Shown here: in pieces, positions 14,623 to 24,981 of the stretch
Layout: each line of letters begins with the position of its first letter
Position numbering within the stretch: the first letter of the stretch is position 1
Source: Planctomycetota bacterium
Lineage (GTDB): Bacteria > Planctomycetota > UBA1135 > GCA-002686595
NCBI GenBank assembly: GCA_029212845.1
Contig: JARGPD010000009.1
Span: 3,291 to 47,532, forward strand
DNA length: 44,242 nt
Direction of reading: 5' to 3'
Translations under genes and position numbers: made by a program
The notes under the pieces: model-generated
What the model was told of the DNA's origin: nothing
Seen by the model: the letters and a program-made list of their open reading frames with translations, nothing else
Databases searched by the model: none

Positions 14623-17169
14623 CTACATGCTGTCGAGCAGGAACTCGACGATCGCGTGCAGGGCGGCGCGGTTGCCGAGCGCCGTCAGGTCCTGGTCGAC
14701 CGCCAGGCTGAAGAGCGGCATGCCGAGCATCTTCTCGGCTTGGGCGAGGAACAGCGGATCGCCCGTCAGCTGGAGGCCGTAGGCCAAGGAGGCCCACTGC
14801 TGCCAGGAGTCGGTGACGCCGGAAGTGCCATCGGCCGGGACCGTCTTGCAGAAGGGCGCCAGACCCAGGTCCAGCGGACCGGTGGCCGTCTGGGACCAGG
14901 GCGCGTGCTGGGCCGGGTCCCAGGCCTGGGGGCTGATCAGCGCGTAGATCGAGTCGATCAGGGTGTCCTCGAGCAGCATGGTGCGGGTCGGGTCGACGCC
15001 CTTGAGGACGCTGCGCAGCATGCCGAAGGAGGCGTGCTGGACGATCGACTCTTCGATCACCTGGCGACCGCGGTACTTGCCGCCCAGGATCTTGATGTAG
15101 ACCTCGGCCTGCAGGAAGCCGCTGCACTGCTCCTGGCCGGCGACGATCAGGTCGCTGAGGGCTTGGAACCAGGGCAGCTTGCGGGTCCGGAACTCGGTGC
15201 TACCCGTGCTGTAGGCGGCGGCCATGACGTCCATCGACCAGCCCTCGCCACGGCCGAAGGGGAAGCCCTGGCCGGGCTGCGCTTGGATGTACTCGATGTC
15301 GGCGCGCATGCCGGTGCCTTGGACATGGCCGTAGGCCGAGTTCTCGTAGGGGTGGTAGCTCAGGTGGGCGAGCTCGGCCTGCAGCTGCAGGTCGTCCTTG
15401 GCCAAGGAGTCGTTGCCGATCCAGACCAGGGCCTTGGCGGGCCCGGTGTAACGGACGAGGTGCTGGATGTCGTAGTGCTCGTAGGCGTCGAGGGCCGCCT
15501 CGTAGGCGGGCTCGAGCCCTTGGCTCTTGACGTGCTCGTTCTGGAAGGTCGGCGCGGACTGGAAGCCCCAGGGGTCGTTCGAGCCCGTCGGGTGCATGTA
15601 GAAGAAGAAGTCCGTGTACTGCTCGCCGGTGACCGTGCTGGTCTGGATCCAGTCGTCGATGCGGCTCGGGCTTCCGTCCTTGCGGTACAGGGCGTCGGGC
15701 ATGCGATCGGTGTTCATCCGGTGCAGCACCTCGAAGCGCCGGTAGCCCTCGCGGGAGGCGCTCACCAGGGTCTTGACGCCCCACAGGAAGTTGATGCCAT
15801 CGCCCCCGGTCATGCCGCCGTAGGCGACGCCGTAGGGGTGGGCCCACCCGAGGTCGCCGGAGACGACCGGATAGAGGCCCATGCCGGTGCCGTTCGCGAG
15901 GTGTGCGGAGAGCTCGTCGAACGCGGTCGTCAGCTCATGGTCGAGCTTGGCCTTGTCGAGCTGCTCGAGCCGCGGGAGCTGGTGGGCCTGGGGGAAGTAG
16001 TTGGCGGTGCTGTTGTTCCACCAGGACCAGAGCAGCGGCGCCGAAGCGCCACCCGGACCCGGACGCGCGAAGCCGAGGCCTTCGCGCGCGACGTGGGACA
16101 TGGCGCGGGCGCTCTCCATCGCGGGCGCGATGATGACCCGGCGGTGGAACTGGCCCTGCTCGGGCATGTAGTGCAGGCTGCCGTCGCTGGTCGGCGCGAT
16201 CAGCTGGACGACGTCGTACTGGGCCAAGGGGTAGGCCGGGCCGACCGAGGGGTTCGTGTAGGTCGCGCCGGCGACCCAACCCTGGGGGACCAAGAGGGCC
16301 AGCTCGGTGAAGTAGAACTCCTGCAAGGCCTCGTTGTCCGCGGTGCTGCCGTCGGCGCCGTTGTGCAGGCGCAGGTCCAGCTCGACGACGGGGTCGCCTG
16401 CGGTGATGCGGAAGTAGGCGTGCACTCCGAAGAGGTGCGGCAGGGTGCCGGTCGCGCCGGTGCTCGGGTTGAGCGGGCGCATCAGGCCGTGGTGGCGGAA
16501 CTCGGACTGCACCTTGCCGTAGCGCTGGAGCTGGCGTGCGCCCGCGTCGAAGCGCGGGTCGTGCACCAGGTCCATGACATAGATGTTGTCGAAGGCGTCC
16601 TTGGCGGCCAGCAGCACCTGACCCTTGTTGCCCAGCAGCGACTTGACCGGCGACGGCAGCTGGTCCGGTGCGGCCAGGAAGTCCGCTACGGTGGGTGAGG
16701 AGGGCGGCAGCAGCCGCGGCGCATCGTTCTCACGCACCAGGTAGGTCAGGGGGGTGGCCCCAGCGGGCACGGGCCGGGTCGCCTTGGCGAGCAGCTCGAC
16801 CACCGAAGCTCCGGCGCTGGGATCGGCGTAGCGCGAGACGACCTCGACCTGCGTCTCCAGCGCGTTGCCGTTCTCGTCGAGGATCGCCAGGGGGGTGGTC
16901 GCGGCTCCGTCGAGCAGGGTGCCCGGCGGGATGGGAACGGTCGCCCGCAGCAGGTAGGTCTGCGTGCTGGGCACGTCGACTTCGATCGAAGCGACGACCT
17001 TGCCGGTGGATCCGGACCCGATCCAGGTCGTGGGTAGGGTCGTTGGTTGGGAGGAGAGGGTGGCTTGGGCCGCAGCGGGGAGCGTGATGCTGATCGCTGC
17101 GGCGAGGCCGGCGAGGGCTCGGGTGCGAATGCACCGGATCCCTGGGCGGGCTTGGTTCCGATGGAACAT
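14623..17169 (-). CDS. Large secreted protein of unknown function, tandem paralogue 1
   Basis: 848 residues from the ATG at 17169. A basic start followed by ALAGLAAAISITLPAAAQA is a signal peptide. I do not recognise a family. It shares many blocks in the same order with the gene just upstream (17311-19995): PHLFGVHAY, LRLHNGADGS / LRIHNGADGS, AHPYGVAYGGMTGGDGI, NTDRMPDALYR / NTSRMPDALFR, YMHPTGSNDPWGF / YMHPNGSEDPFGF, DIQHLVRYTGPAKALVW, YGHVQGTG, and VKILGGKYRGRQVIE / IKILGGKYRGRQVIE. Many conserved His, Asp, Arg and Tyr residues suggest an enzyme or sugar-binding protein rather than a structural one. The C-terminal half, with repeated helices, could be a helical toroid; that is speculation. 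A TTG further upstream keeps the frame open but would lengthen the signal peptide unusually. Confidence 0.82.
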   Translation of the reverse strand: MFHRNQARPGIRCIRTRALAGLAAAISITLPAAAQATLSSQPTTLPTTWIGSGSTGKVVASIEVDVPSTQTYLLRATVPIPPGTLLDGAATTPLAILDENGNALETQVEVVSRYADPSAGASVVELLAKATRPVPAGATPLTYLVRENDAPRLLPPSSPTVADFLAAPDQLPSPVKSLLGNKGQVLLAAKDAFDNIYVMDLVHDPRFDAGARQLQRYGKVQSEFRHHGLMRPLNPSTGATGTLPHLFGVHAYFRITAGDPVVELDLRLHNGADGSTADNEALQEFYFTELALLVPQGWVAGATYTNPSVGPAYPLAQYDVVQLIAPTSDGSLHYMPEQGQFHRRVIIAPAMESARAMSHVAREGLGFARPGPGGASAPLLWSWWNNSTANYFPQAHQLPRLEQLDKAKLDHELTTAFDELSAHLANGTGMGLYPVVSGDLGWAHPYGVAYGGMTGGDGINFLWGVKTLVSASREGYRRFEVLHRMNTDRMPDALYRKDGSPSRIDDWIQTSTVTGEQYTDFFFYMHPTGSNDPWGFQSAPTFQNEHVKSQGLEPAYEAALDAYEHYDIQHLVRYTGPAKALVWIGNDSLAKDDLQLQAELAHLSYHPYENSAYGHVQGTGMRADIEYIQAQPGQGFPFGRGEGWSMDVMAAAYSTGSTEFRTRKLPWFQALSDLIVAGQEQCSGFLQAEVYIKILGGKYRGRQVIEESIVQHASFGMLRSVLKGVDPTRTMLLEDTLIDSIYALISPQAWDPAQHAPWSQTATGPLDLGLAPFCKTVPADGTSGVTDSWQQWASLAYGLQLTGDPLFLAQAEKMLGMPLFSLAVDQDLTALGNRAALHAIVEFLLDSM

Positions 17170-17310
17170 AAGGGGGGTGGGGGCAGTGAGGATGAGGCCG
17201 GTCCTCGTTGCGCGGTATTCTGGGCGTCGGCCCAACCGCGATCCACAATACTCCTGGGGAATACGGCCGTTTCACTTGAAAAGAAGCCCATGCGCGTTCC
17301 TTGTTTGCAG

Positions 17311-19995
17311 TCATGGAGTTGCGACCTTTTCCTCGACTAGACGGAACAATGAAGTGCGATTTCCTAGGTTGAGTCCGGCCTCGGCCAGCAACCCCTCGTC
17401 CAGGGCCCCTCCGTGCATGGACTCGGCCCTCTGCAGGAACATCAGGTCGCCGGTCGAGCGGTAGCCAGCGATCAGGCTGGGCCAAGCCTGGTAGGCGTCG
17501 ATGTAGTCGGAAGTGCCATCGACGGGAAGGGCACCGCAGAAGGTCCCCAGGTCCGCGGCCAAGGGGCCGACCGCCGTCTGGGTGTACGGTGCACCCGCGA
17601 CCGGGTCCCAGGCTTCGTCAGCCGCGATGGCGTAGTAGGACGCCGAGAGCACGTCGTCGAGCCGCGTCGCGAGGGCGGGCAAGGCCCCGGCGAACACGCT
17701 GGCCTGCATGCTGCGCAGGCCGTGGTCGAGGATCGCGTGCTCGATCACCTGGCGACCGCGGTACTTGCCGCCAAGGATCTTGACGTAGACCGACGCCTGC
17801 AGGTTGCCGCTGCACGCGACCTGACCCTCTGCGATCACGTCGGCGACCTGCCCGAACCACGGCATGAGCCGCTCCCGGTCCGCGTCACCCGCCAGCTGGT
17901 AGTAGGCCGACACCGCATCGATGCCCCAGCCCTCGGCCCTTCCGATGGCGAAGCCGCTCGAGGGATCGGTCTCGACCTCGCGCATGTCGGCGAGCAGGCC
18001 GGTCCCCTGGACGTGGCCGTAGAAAGAGTTCTCGTACTGGTGGTAGCTCAGGCGAAAGAGCTCCGCCTGGAGGGCGAGGTCGTCGGCGGCGAGGCTGTCG
18101 TTGCCCAGCCAGACGAGCGCCTTCGCGGGACCCGTGTAGCGCACGAGGTGCTGGATGTCGTGGTGCTGGTAGGCGAGCAGCTGGTCCTCGTACTCCGGCT
18201 GGAGTCCGCTCGCCTCGACCGCTTCGATCTGGTGCAGCGGCGCCTCGTGGAAGCCGAAGGGGTCCTCGGAGCCGTTCGGGTGCATGTAGAAGTAGAAGGG
18301 CACGTAGCTCTTGGTGCCGTCGTTGACGAGCCAGTCCTCGACCTTCGAGGGCTCGCCGTCTCGGCGGAAGAGCGCATCGGGCATGCGCGAGGTGTTCATG
18401 CGGTGCTGGAGCTGCAGCCCGCGCCAGCCATCGAGGCTGCGCGCGACCAAGGTGTCGACGCCGGGCGTGAACTCGATGCCATCCCCGCCGGTCATGCCGC
18501 CGTAGGCGACGCCATAGGGATGTGCCCAGCCGAGGCCCTCGGAGACGACCGGGTAGACGTCCCCCGCGCCGGTCTCCAGCTGCAGCTCGAGCTGGGTCGT
18601 GCTCGCCGTGAGCTCGGCGGCGAAGGCCTCGCGGTGCTGGGCGAGCCGGGGCAGGAGCTCGCCATGGGCCAGGTAGCTCGCCATGTCCGGGTTCGACCAG
18701 GACCAGAGTCCCGGCGCGTCGTCGGGGAAGGCCAGCCCGGCCCCCCTGAGCATGGCGTCGGTGCGCGCCAGGGTGGCCTGCATCGTCGCGGGCTTGGTGG
18801 AGAGCGGCACGAGCGCGAGCCGCCGCTCGAGCTGGCCCTGGCGCCCCATCACGTGCAGCTTGCCGCCCTGGAGCCTGTCGACCAGCGGCCAGACGGTGTA
18901 GCTGCCGAGGGCCGAGGGCGGGCCCTTGGCCGGGTCCTCGACCGCGTGCGCCAGGCCCCAGCCGGGCGGCACCAAGAGGCTCAAGCTCTCGAAGTAGACC
19001 CGGTCCAGGCCCTCGTTGCCGGGGCTCGAGCCGTCCGCCCCGTTGTGGATGCGCAGGTCGAGGCTCAGCTCCTCGGTGCCAGCGCGCGCGCCCAGGTAGG
19101 CGTGGACTCCGAAGAGGTGCGGCAGGCTTCCGCTCGGCCCCATGGCCGGCTGGATCGGGCGCATCATGCTGTGGGTCCGCAGCTCGGCGTGCTGGCTGCC
19201 GAAGCGTCGCCAGCGGTTGTCGCCCCAGCCTTGGCGAAGGGGGGCTACGTAGACGTGGCCGAAGGCGTCGCGACCGGCGAGCAGGATCGGAGCTGCGCCC
19301 TCGAGCAGGCCGCGGGTCTTGGTCGGCAGGTCCGCCACGGCGGCGGCCATCGCCGCGGTGCTGGCGAGCTCCGGCTGGGCGAGGCGCGGCGTCTCGAGCG
19401 TCACCACGTCCAGCTCCATCAGGTCGCCCGGTTGGCTCGCGCTGGGACGCGTGACCCGAGCGATCAGCTCGACGACCCGCGCGTCGGGCACCATGCCTGG
19501 GCTGGCGGGGTAGCGCGTGACGACCTCGGTCTGGGTCGCCAGCTGCTTGCCGGCGGGGTCGACCAGGGCCAGCTGATCGAGGGTGGAGCCGCTGGACAGG
19601 AAGCCCTTCGGCAGGGGCACGGTGCCGTGCACCGTGAAGTGGACGGCCTCGGGCGCGGTGACCAGCAGGCGCGCGACGGGGCCGGACCCAAAGGCCGCGA
19701 GCTCGCTCCGGCCTGGATCGGCGGGGGTCTCGCTCTGCTCGCCAGCGGGCGCCAAGAGGCCCTCGGCAGCGCCGAGTCCAGGGCCCGTGTCGAAGGTGGG
19801 CATGGGGCCCGGCGACTCGGGCTGGGGCGACGGCACCGCCAGCATGGCGATCGGCGTCGCCAGGGCGACCAGCAGCAGTGCCAAGGGCGCGGACCCCGCA
19901 GGCAAGCTGGCTGGGGTCGTGGCGGAACGAGCTTGCGAAGCCCGGGTGTTCCCCGGGCCTTGGGTCCTTCCGGACCTAGGGTGGCGTGGCGACAT
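17311..19995 (-). CDS. Large secreted protein of unknown function, tandem paralogue 2
   Basis: 894 residues. The ATG at 19995 is preceded by AGGAGG at ideal spacing. The N-terminus is long and basic, followed by a hydrophobic stretch LALLLVALATPIAMLAV (about 37-53), so it is a signal peptide or a membrane anchor. A Pro/Gly-rich linker follows, then the same conserved blocks as its neighbour (NGADGSSPGNE, YGGMTGGDGI, HRMNTSRMPDALFR, DIQHLVRYTGPAKALVW, YENSFYGHVQGTG, ILGGKYRGRQVIE). The two genes lie in the same direction 141 bases apart, so they arose by tandem duplication and have since diverged. Conservation over nearly the full length implies both kept a related function. I do not recognise the family. 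Confidence 0.85.
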   Translation of the reverse strand: MSPRHPRSGRTQGPGNTRASQARSATTPASLPAGSAPLALLLVALATPIAMLAVPSPQPESPGPMPTFDTGPGLGAAEGLLAPAGEQSETPADPGRSELAAFGSGPVARLLVTAPEAVHFTVHGTVPLPKGFLSSGSTLDQLALVDPAGKQLATQTEVVTRYPASPGMVPDARVVELIARVTRPSASQPGDLMELDVVTLETPRLAQPELASTAAMAAAVADLPTKTRGLLEGAAPILLAGRDAFGHVYVAPLRQGWGDNRWRRFGSQHAELRTHSMMRPIQPAMGPSGSLPHLFGVHAYLGARAGTEELSLDLRIHNGADGSSPGNEGLDRVYFESLSLLVPPGWGLAHAVEDPAKGPPSALGSYTVWPLVDRLQGGKLHVMGRQGQLERRLALVPLSTKPATMQATLARTDAMLRGAGLAFPDDAPGLWSWSNPDMASYLAHGELLPRLAQHREAFAAELTASTTQLELQLETGAGDVYPVVSEGLGWAHPYGVAYGGMTGGDGIEFTPGVDTLVARSLDGWRGLQLQHRMNTSRMPDALFRRDGEPSKVEDWLVNDGTKSYVPFYFYMHPNGSEDPFGFHEAPLHQIEAVEASGLQPEYEDQLLAYQHHDIQHLVRYTGPAKALVWLGNDSLAADDLALQAELFRLSYHQYENSFYGHVQGTGLLADMREVETDPSSGFAIGRAEGWGIDAVSAYYQLAGDADRERLMPWFGQVADVIAEGQVACSGNLQASVYVKILGGKYRGRQVIEHAILDHGLRSMQASVFAGALPALATRLDDVLSASYYAIAADEAWDPVAGAPYTQTAVGPLAADLGTFCGALPVDGTSDYIDAYQAWPSLIAGYRSTGDLMFLQRAESMHGGALDEGLLAEAGLNLGNRTSLFRLVEEKVATP

Positions 19996-20123
19996 GAATC
20001 CTCCTCTCGATGTCGGCGGGTGCGTGGATGCACCTTGGGTTTCGACGTCTCGGGGGGCGCGCCTTGATAGGAAGTCGCTTTGATGGGCTCCGGCTGCCTA
20101 GGTCTTGCCAGAGCTTGGAATGG

Positions 20124-20162
20124 GAGCGACCCCCCGCGAGCTGGGCTCGACGGGGGTCGCTC
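20124..20162 (-). terminator. Hairpin downstream of boxB
   Basis: GAGCGACCCCC (20124-20134) and GGGGGTCGCTC (20152-20162) are perfect complements, and the stem extends inward with CGAG/CTCG. It lies 28 bases beyond the boxB stop and just upstream of the secreted-paralogue gene. There is no T-run on the minus strand, so it may be a weak terminator or an mRNA 3'-end stabiliser. Confidence 0.5.
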
Positions 20163-20189
20163 GGCGTTCGGCCAAGGGTCGCGGGCGAC

Positions 20190-21602
<1,413 letters not shown>

Positions 21603-21655
21603 GGTGGGGCTCCTTGGGTCTTGGGTGCGTTCGGGGTTGGTCTTGGGGGCGCGGC

Positions 21656-23302
21656 CTAGGTGCGCATGAAGTCGAACTCGGGTGCCTGGGGCGTGCCGTA
21701 GCACTTCAGGGCGCCGCGCTCGCCGGCCGCGTTGGGGCGCTGGAAGATCCAGTTCTGCCAGGCGCTGAGGCGCCCGAAGATCTTGGTCTCCATGGTCTCG
21801 GGACCGGCGAAGCGCAGGTTGGCTTCCATGCCGGTCAGGCCATCGGGCGAGAAGGAGACGCGCTCCTCGATCGCGAGGCGCAGCTCGTCCTCCCAGTCGA
21901 TGTCGTCCGGGGCAAAGGTGGCAAGGCCCAGCTCGTTGGCGGTCTCGGCGTCGAGCAGGCCGGCCTTGGCGAGGGCCTCGTCCGCGCGCTCGGGCGCGCC
22001 GAGGAAGCGCGTCTGCAGGCGGGTCAGGCCGTTGGCCATCGGGAACCAGCCGGCGTTGGCCTCGGTGATGCCGACGGTGACGGGCACCTCGGGATCGTTG
22101 AGCAGGTACTGGCGGTCGCCCGCGAGGGCCAGCTCGTAGAAGGTGCCGACGAAAGCGGTGCCCTCGTCCATGACGGCGTAGAGGCTCTTGGCGCTGTTCT
22201 CGTAGCGCTTGAGCATGCGCTTGAGGTAGTGGCGCACCTCGTGGATGAACCAGTCGGCGCCCGGGTTGGCCAGCACGGCGTCGATGCCCATGGCGACCGC
22301 GGGGTCACCGACCACGCGGGTCATGACGAGCCCGGTCTCGGGGTGCTTGATGCGCAGGTCGAGCAGCGCGAGGTTGAGCTCGCGGAACATGCGGAAGATC
22401 CACCAGTCGGCGCCCTCGGCGTGGATCGCGGCGGCGTCGGTCGGGCCGACCTCGGCGGGCAGGTCCAGGGTCAGCTGGGCCATGCGCCCGGGGCCGCTGG
22501 GGGTCTCCTCGAAGGTGACCGTGACGTACTTCCAAGCGAGGCCCGCGTCGGTCTCGGTGACCTCGATGGGCGTCAGCTCGATGCCCTTGCAGGCCGAGCG
22601 GTCGGGGACCTCGTCGGCCATCTCACGGGCCATGGTGCTGACGCTCTCCTCCCAGCGCGAGAGGGGGGCGGTGGCGTCGACCAGGTCCCACTCGACGGCG
22701 CGCTTGCCCTTGATGCCCTCGGCCACGGCGCTGAAGGCGTCGCACAGGTCGCGACGGATCTTGCGCTTGTCGACGATGCGGGTCAGGCCACCGGTCCCCG
22801 GCAGCACGCCGAGCAGGGGCAGCTCCGGGAAGGAAACCGCGCTGTTGCGGTCGTCGACCAGGATGATCTTGTCGCAGGCGAGGGCCAGCTCGTAGCCGCC
22901 GCCCGAAGCCGTGCCGTTCAGGGCGGCGAGGAAGCGCTTGCCGCTGTTCTCCGAGTAGTCCTCGATGTAGAGGCGCGTCTCGTTCGTGTACTTGCAGAAG
23001 TTGACCTTCCACGCGTGGGTCGAGGTCGAGAGCATGTTGATGTTCGCGCCCGCGCAGAAGACCTTGTCGATGCCCCCGGTGACGACCACGCAGCGCACCT
23101 CGGGATGCTCGAACACGATCCGCTCGAGGGCGTCCGCCAGCTCGATGTCGACCCCGAGGTCGTAGCTGTTGAGCTTGAGCTCGTAGTGCTCGAAGAGGCC
23201 ACCGGCGCCGTCCACGTTCATCGCCAGGGTCGCGATGTCACCCTCGAAGGTGAGCTGCCAGTGGCGGTAGTGGGCGGGACTGGTCTGAAAGTTGAGGTTC
23301 AT
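21656..23302 (-). CDS. boxC: Benzoyl-CoA-dihydrodiol lyase / 2,3-epoxybenzoyl-CoA dihydrolase BoxC
   Basis: 548 residues, the typical size for BoxC, which is longer than ordinary crotonases because it has a second crotonase-like half. It opens the ring of 2,3-epoxybenzoyl-CoA with two waters, giving 3,4-dehydroadipyl-CoA semialdehyde and formate. The crotonase core is visible in VFCAGANINML and NGTASGGGYELALACD (oxyanion-hole glycines). The C-terminal half has ELALAGDRQYLL and a conserved tail WQNWIFQRPNA. The ATG at 23302 gives MNLNFQTSPAHYRHW; no Shine-Dalgarno is visible. It is first in the minus-strand boxC-boxB unit and diverges from boxR. Confidence 0.95.
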   Translation of the reverse strand: MNLNFQTSPAHYRHWQLTFEGDIATLAMNVDGAGGLFEHYELKLNSYDLGVDIELADALERIVFEHPEVRCVVVTGGIDKVFCAGANINMLSTSTHAWKVNFCKYTNETRLYIEDYSENSGKRFLAALNGTASGGGYELALACDKIILVDDRNSAVSFPELPLLGVLPGTGGLTRIVDKRKIRRDLCDAFSAVAEGIKGKRAVEWDLVDATAPLSRWEESVSTMAREMADEVPDRSACKGIELTPIEVTETDAGLAWKYVTVTFEETPSGPGRMAQLTLDLPAEVGPTDAAAIHAEGADWWIFRMFRELNLALLDLRIKHPETGLVMTRVVGDPAVAMGIDAVLANPGADWFIHEVRHYLKRMLKRYENSAKSLYAVMDEGTAFVGTFYELALAGDRQYLLNDPEVPVTVGITEANAGWFPMANGLTRLQTRFLGAPERADEALAKAGLLDAETANELGLATFAPDDIDWEDELRLAIEERVSFSPDGLTGMEANLRFAGPETMETKIFGRLSAWQNWIFQRPNAAGERGALKCYGTPQAPEFDFMRT

Positions 23303-23420
23303 GGCTAGTTGGGCCGGGGGGGGCTCTTCCGCTCTCGTGGGGCCTGGGAGGCTCCCCCGAAAGAAACTGGGAACTATTGTGCGCACAGGCGTCTGACCTG
23401 GGCATCATAGGGTTCAAGGC
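23303..23420. promoter_or_regulatory. boxC-boxR divergent regulatory region with palindrome
   Basis: 118 bases between the divergent boxC and boxR starts. TGTGCGCACA at 23378-23387 is a perfect 10-bp palindrome. On the boxC strand it runs straight into CACAATAG, which could serve as a -10, so a bound regulator would block boxC transcription. BoxR is the obvious candidate because such regulators repress box genes until benzoyl-CoA binds. The operator assignment is inferred. Confidence 0.5.
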
Positions 23421-24182
23421 ATGGACGGCCAAGGACTAATTCGCGCGATCGGGCGCAGGCTCAGGCGGACCCGCGAGGAAGCGGGGCTGTCCCTGTCGGC
23501 GGTGGCGCGGGATGCGGACGTCAGCCGCAGGTACCTTACCGAGACCGAGGCCGGTCGCGCCAACCCCTCGATCCTGGTTCTTGCGCGCCTCGCTGTCGCC
23601 CTAGGCTGTCCCCTGGCTGGGCTGGTGGACATGCCCGTCAGGGCGCGGCCGTCCGAGCGGGTGGCCTTGATCGGGCTGCGGGGGGCGGGCAAGTCGACCA
23701 TCGGGCGCGCCTTGGCGCTCGAGCTCGAGGTGCCCTTCGTCGAGCTCGACGAGCGCGTGGAGCGCATCGCGGGCCTCTCCCTGGCCGAGCTCTTCGACCT
23801 GCACGGGACCGGCGCCTACCGCCGCTTCGAAGCCGAGGCCCTCGAGGAGGTCCTGGCCGAGGGCGAGCGCGTCGTCCTGGCGACCGGCGGCTCGATCGTG
23901 AACAGCGGCGACTGCTACGCACGCCTGCTCGAGACCTGCCGCGGGGTCTGGCTGCGGGCCGACCCCGAGCAGCACTACTCCCGCGTCCTGGCCCAAGGCG
24001 ACCACCGCCCGATGGCCAACCGCCCGCGGGCCATGGAGGAGCTCCACAGCCTGCTGCGCGCGCGCGAGTCCTTATATAGGAGGGCCGAGATCGAGGTCGA
24101 CACCACGGGGCTGACGCCGCCCCAGGTCGTGGCGACCATCCAGGGGGCCCTGGCCGAGGGCCAGGACGAAGTTCCGGTCTAG
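23421..24182 (+). CDS. boxR: BoxR-type transcriptional regulator (XRE helix-turn-helix plus shikimate-kinase-like domain)
   Basis: 253 residues. Residues about 6-65 form an XRE-family helix-turn-helix (LSAVARDADVSRRYLTETEAG). Residues about 79-245 are a shikimate-kinase fold with an intact P-loop GLRGAGKST at 85-93, and ELDERVERIAGLSLAELF and LATGGSIV further on. This fusion is diagnostic of BoxR, whose kinase-like domain senses benzoyl-CoA rather than making shikimate-3-phosphate. It is somewhat shorter than the roughly 300-residue proteobacterial BoxR. Divergent position next to boxC supports the role. A true aroK is excluded by the DNA-binding domain and context. Confidence 0.93.
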   Translation: MDGQGLIRAIGRRLRRTREEAGLSLSAVARDADVSRRYLTETEAGRANPSILVLARLAVALGCPLAGLVDMPVRARPSERVALIGLRGAGKSTIGRALALELEVPFVELDERVERIAGLSLAELFDLHGTGAYRRFEAEALEEVLAEGERVVLATGGSIVNSGDCYARLLETCRGVWLRADPEQHYSRVLAQGDHRPMANRPRAMEELHSLLRARESLYRRAEIEVDTTGLTPPQVVATIQGALAEGQDEVPV

Positions 24183-24252
24183 GCCGCATCCCGGGTGCCC
24201 CCCGAATCTGGCTTGATTGCGACGAAAGTGGCCCCCTAGGCCTATTCAGCGT

Positions 24253-24269
24253 CGATGCTTCCGGCATCG
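24253..24269. repeat. Short inverted repeat upstream of the YfiR-family gene
   Basis: CGATGC and GCATCG are separated by TTCCG. The arms match the inner half-sites of the palindrome at 10022-10041. It lies in the leader of the YfiR-kinase-receptor operon and could be a small RNA hairpin or a protein site. Confidence 0.35.
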
Positions 24270-24306
24270 GCCTTGGGTTCCGGGGCAAATCGCCCGACAA
24301 GGAAGG

Positions 24307-24981
24307 GTGATCTCCCAGGCACCTACCCCGATCTCCCCTTCCCTCGCTTCCCAAGGTCGTCGCCGCTTGCGGTCCGGCGCCCTGGTGCTGGCTGCCTGCC
24401 TCGTCAGCAGCTGGAGCCCCTCCCATGGCTTGGCCAAGGATTCCGCTCCGGAGCCGGTGGCTGCCGGCACGACCTCGAGCGAGGTCGACAAGGCGCGCGA
24501 GAAGGAGTACCTGGTGAAGGCCGCCTTCCTGCTCAACTTCATCAAGTACACGAAGTGGCCCAAGGGCAGCTTCGAGAAGCAGGACTCGCCGATCCTGCTC
24601 GTGGTCCTGGGCGAAGACCCCTTCGGCGAGACCCTCGACAAGACCTTCAAGGACAAGCTGGTGGACGGGCGCGCGATCCAGCTCAGCCGCCTTAGCCAGG
24701 TCCCCAAGGAGCTCGAGGCCCACCTGGTCTTCGTCGCCGCCGGCCTCGAGAAGAAGCAGCGTGAGAAGCTCTTCGAGCTCGTGGGGGACGAGCCGATCCT
24801 GCTCGCCGGCGAGGAGACCGACTTCGCGATCGACGGGGGGCACTGCAACTTCGTCCTGGTCGACGGGCGCGTCAAGTTCGAGATCAACCCCACGCGCGCT
24901 AAGGCAAGCGAGCTCTCGATCAGCTCCGAGCTCCTGAAGCTCGCCCGCATCGTCCCGGAAGGCGAGGAGCTGGAACGATGA
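24307..24981 (+). CDS. YfiR-family periplasmic protein (DUF4154)
   Basis: About 224 residues from the GTG at 24307. The start is uncertain, since the frame is open to a TTG at 24217. A signal peptide is visible ([22 protein letters not shown]). The body has the family landmarks: [51 protein letters not shown], and [15 protein letters not shown] near the end. In Pseudomonas YfiR is a periplasmic repressor of a diguanylate cyclase. In many environmental bacteria the family is instead encoded next to a hybrid kinase and a TonB-dependent receptor, exactly as here. It may link the receptor to the kinase sensor. The kinase gene starts inside its stop (ATGA). Confidence 0.85.
   Translation: MISQAPTPISPSLASQGRRRLRSGALVLAACLVSSWSPSHGLAKDSAPEPVAAGTTSSEVDKAREKEYLVKAAFLLNFIKYTKWPKGSFEKQDSPILLVVLGEDPFGETLDKTFKDKLVDGRAIQLSRLSQVPKELEAHLVFVAAGLEKKQREKLFELVGDEPILLAGEETDFAIDGGHCNFVLVDGRVKFEINPTRAKASELSISSELLKLARIVPEGEELER

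Noticed and set aside
13723-20067. Plus-strand open frames of 991 and 884 codons opposite the secreted paralogues
   Set aside because: Their products are compositionally biased, and the minus-strand paralogues conserve protein motifs between copies.
23421-24182. Shikimate kinase (aroK)
   Set aside because: The N-terminal XRE DNA-binding domain and the position beside boxC identify it as BoxR.
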